A stretch of 64,000 bases of DNA, taken from contig CM042157.1 in NCBI GenBank assembly GCA_023376005.1, positions 68,260,494-68,324,493 of the forward strand, in the 5' to 3' direction. Made by a program: the position numbers and the translations under genes. How positions within the stretch are numbered: position 1 is the stretch's first letter; each line of letters opens with the position of its first letter. Origin of the DNA: Doryteuthis pealeii (taxonomy: Eukaryota > Mollusca > Cephalopoda > Myopsida > Loliginidae). The notes beneath the pieces were generated by a model. It was not told the DNA's origin, ran no database searches, and worked only from the letters and a program-made list of their open reading frames with translations. This document shows positions 62,988 to 64,000 of this stretch, piece after piece.

Positions 62988-64000
62988 GTAAAAGTAATGA
63001 CAAAAGAAAAAGAAAAATTTTTTTTCTAAACCCTTTATCTACCACTGTTTAAAATTGAGTTTTCTACAAAATAAAGGGAAGTAACTCATGTAATTAATTA
63101 AAGGTTGCTTCCCTTGAAGAAGTTTTTTTTTTTAATAAGGTAGGATGATAATTTACCAAGATGTTGTAATACTTTCATGAAGGGAAGTAACTAATGTAAA
63201 TAATTAAACTTGTAGAGTTTTTTTTTAATATGGTAGGATGATAATTTACAAAGATGTTTTAATACTTTTATGAAGGGAAGTAACTAATGTAATTAAATCT
63301 TGCCTCCTTGAAGAAGATTTTTTTTAATAAGGTAGGATGATAATTTACAAAGATGTTTTAATACTTTTATGAAGGGAAGTAACTAATTAATTAAAACTTG
63401 CCTCCTTGAAGAAGATTTTTTTTAATAAGGTAGGATGATAATTTGATGTTTTAATACTTTTATGAAAGGAAGTAACTAATTAAAACTTGCCACCTTGAAG
63501 AAGATTTTTTTTAATAAGGTAGGATGATAATTTAAAAAGTTGTTTTAATATTTCATTTATTGATCTTGACTGCTTTTGGGTGGTCAGGCATTTTAATCAT
63601 CGAACGTTTTGGGTCACTCTGGTAGATAAAGGGTTAATTTGCTCTTTCATTTGAATATTTATTTGTTATTGTTGTTTTTGAGTTTTGCTTATATGAGGTT
63701 TTTATACTATAAAGTTGATACAATTTACACATAAGGCCGGTCGAATGAGAATTCATAGGCATGAATTTTTTACCATTGTCTACCAGTCAGATTTTAGTGG
63801 AATATGAAATGAAGTCCAATGTATATATTTTAAATTTCTCAACTGGTATTAATACTTTTAAGAAAAATCAAACTATAAGGAAAACATAACTTGATATATT
63901 CATTCATTTATAAATAAAAAAAAAAAAATTAAATGACAGCATTAATTGTTGCTGTATATATCATCCTCGTCACCAGTTCTGTTATGTTTTTAATGTACAG
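62988..64000 (+). other. 5' part of the next intron of the PEAK-like gene
   Basis: After the last visible exon the sequence is non-coding, and 63027-63637 is a MITE. From 63640 to 64000 I see no gene or repeat I can name. The window ends in a T-rich tract followed by ACAG, which looks like a splice acceptor, so the next exon may start exactly at the window edge. That reading is inference. Confidence 0.5.
63027..63637 (+). mobile_element. MITE G, copy 2 (five internal tandem units) beside the last exon
   Basis: The left end TAAACCCTTTATCTACCACT and the right end CTGGTAGATAAAGGGTTAA are inverted. Between them are about five units of 80-105 bp: GAAGGGAAGTAACTAATGTA, TTGAAGAAGATTTTTTTTAA, TAAGGTAGGATGATAATTTA. 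The flanking non-repeated end blocks match those of copy 1 (GGGTGGTC..ATTTT..ATCATCG). The element begins about 40 bp after the exon, so exon read-through picks up its terminal sequence. Confidence 0.8.

Overview
The window is one stretch of an AT-rich metazoan nuclear genome, most likely a mollusc and plausibly a cephalopod. That inference rests on very long introns packed with tRNA-derived SINEs, long (TA)n arrays, foldback elements and decayed mariner, hAT and LINE copies. No bacterial or organellar gene structure is present. Nothing in the sequence names the species.

The only host gene I can support is on the + strand and is incomplete at both ends. Its coding exons are 404-3084, 56387-56468 and 62466 to about 62987, separated by introns of about 53.3 kb and 6.0 kb. 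The introns are phase 0 and phase 1 and the frames join exactly across them. The protein begins with a short W-x4-C-x2-C-x6-H motif and continues as a long Ser/Pro-rich disordered region with basic, SH3-type and tyrosine (YEPI, YEEI) motifs. It most resembles the N-terminal half of the PEAK1/Pragmin (PRAG1) pseudokinase scaffolds. The kinase-like domain would lie beyond position 64000. The large first coding exon carries a one-base frame break near 1888-1996.

Layout: 1-387 is the end of an upstream intron. 388-3084 is coding exon A. 3085-56386 is a giant intron made almost entirely of interspersed repeats: at least three tRNA-headed SINE families, several LINE 3' fragments, mariner and hAT remnants, one convincing solo LTR and one or two weaker candidates, tandem arrays of 37, 65, about 90 and about 102 bp, and many palindromes. 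56387-56468 is a small coding exon. 56469-62465 is a second repeat-rich intron. 62466-62987 is the last visible coding exon, followed about 40 bp later by a MITE with inverted ends and internal tandem units (63027-63637).

The most interesting signal is a recurrent hammerhead-ribozyme fold. At about a dozen places, on both strands and in at least seven repeat families, the sequence reads CUGAWGA, then a hairpin, then GAAA or a decayed form of it, then a short palindromic stem III without a loop, then an allowed cleavage base, then a strand complementary to the bases just before CUGAWGA. Three loci join the hammerhead directly to a tRNA-like Pol III head (38045-38190, 59830-59966 and 34654-34910, the last tRNA-Asp-like), which gives SINE-ribozyme chimeras. 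Most of the others sit as inverted pairs around a palindrome and end in (TA)n arrays. Schistosome Sm-alpha repeats, Penelope-like elements and retrozymes are established precedents for mobile hammerheads. The diversity seen here in one 64-kb intronic landscape is worth testing.
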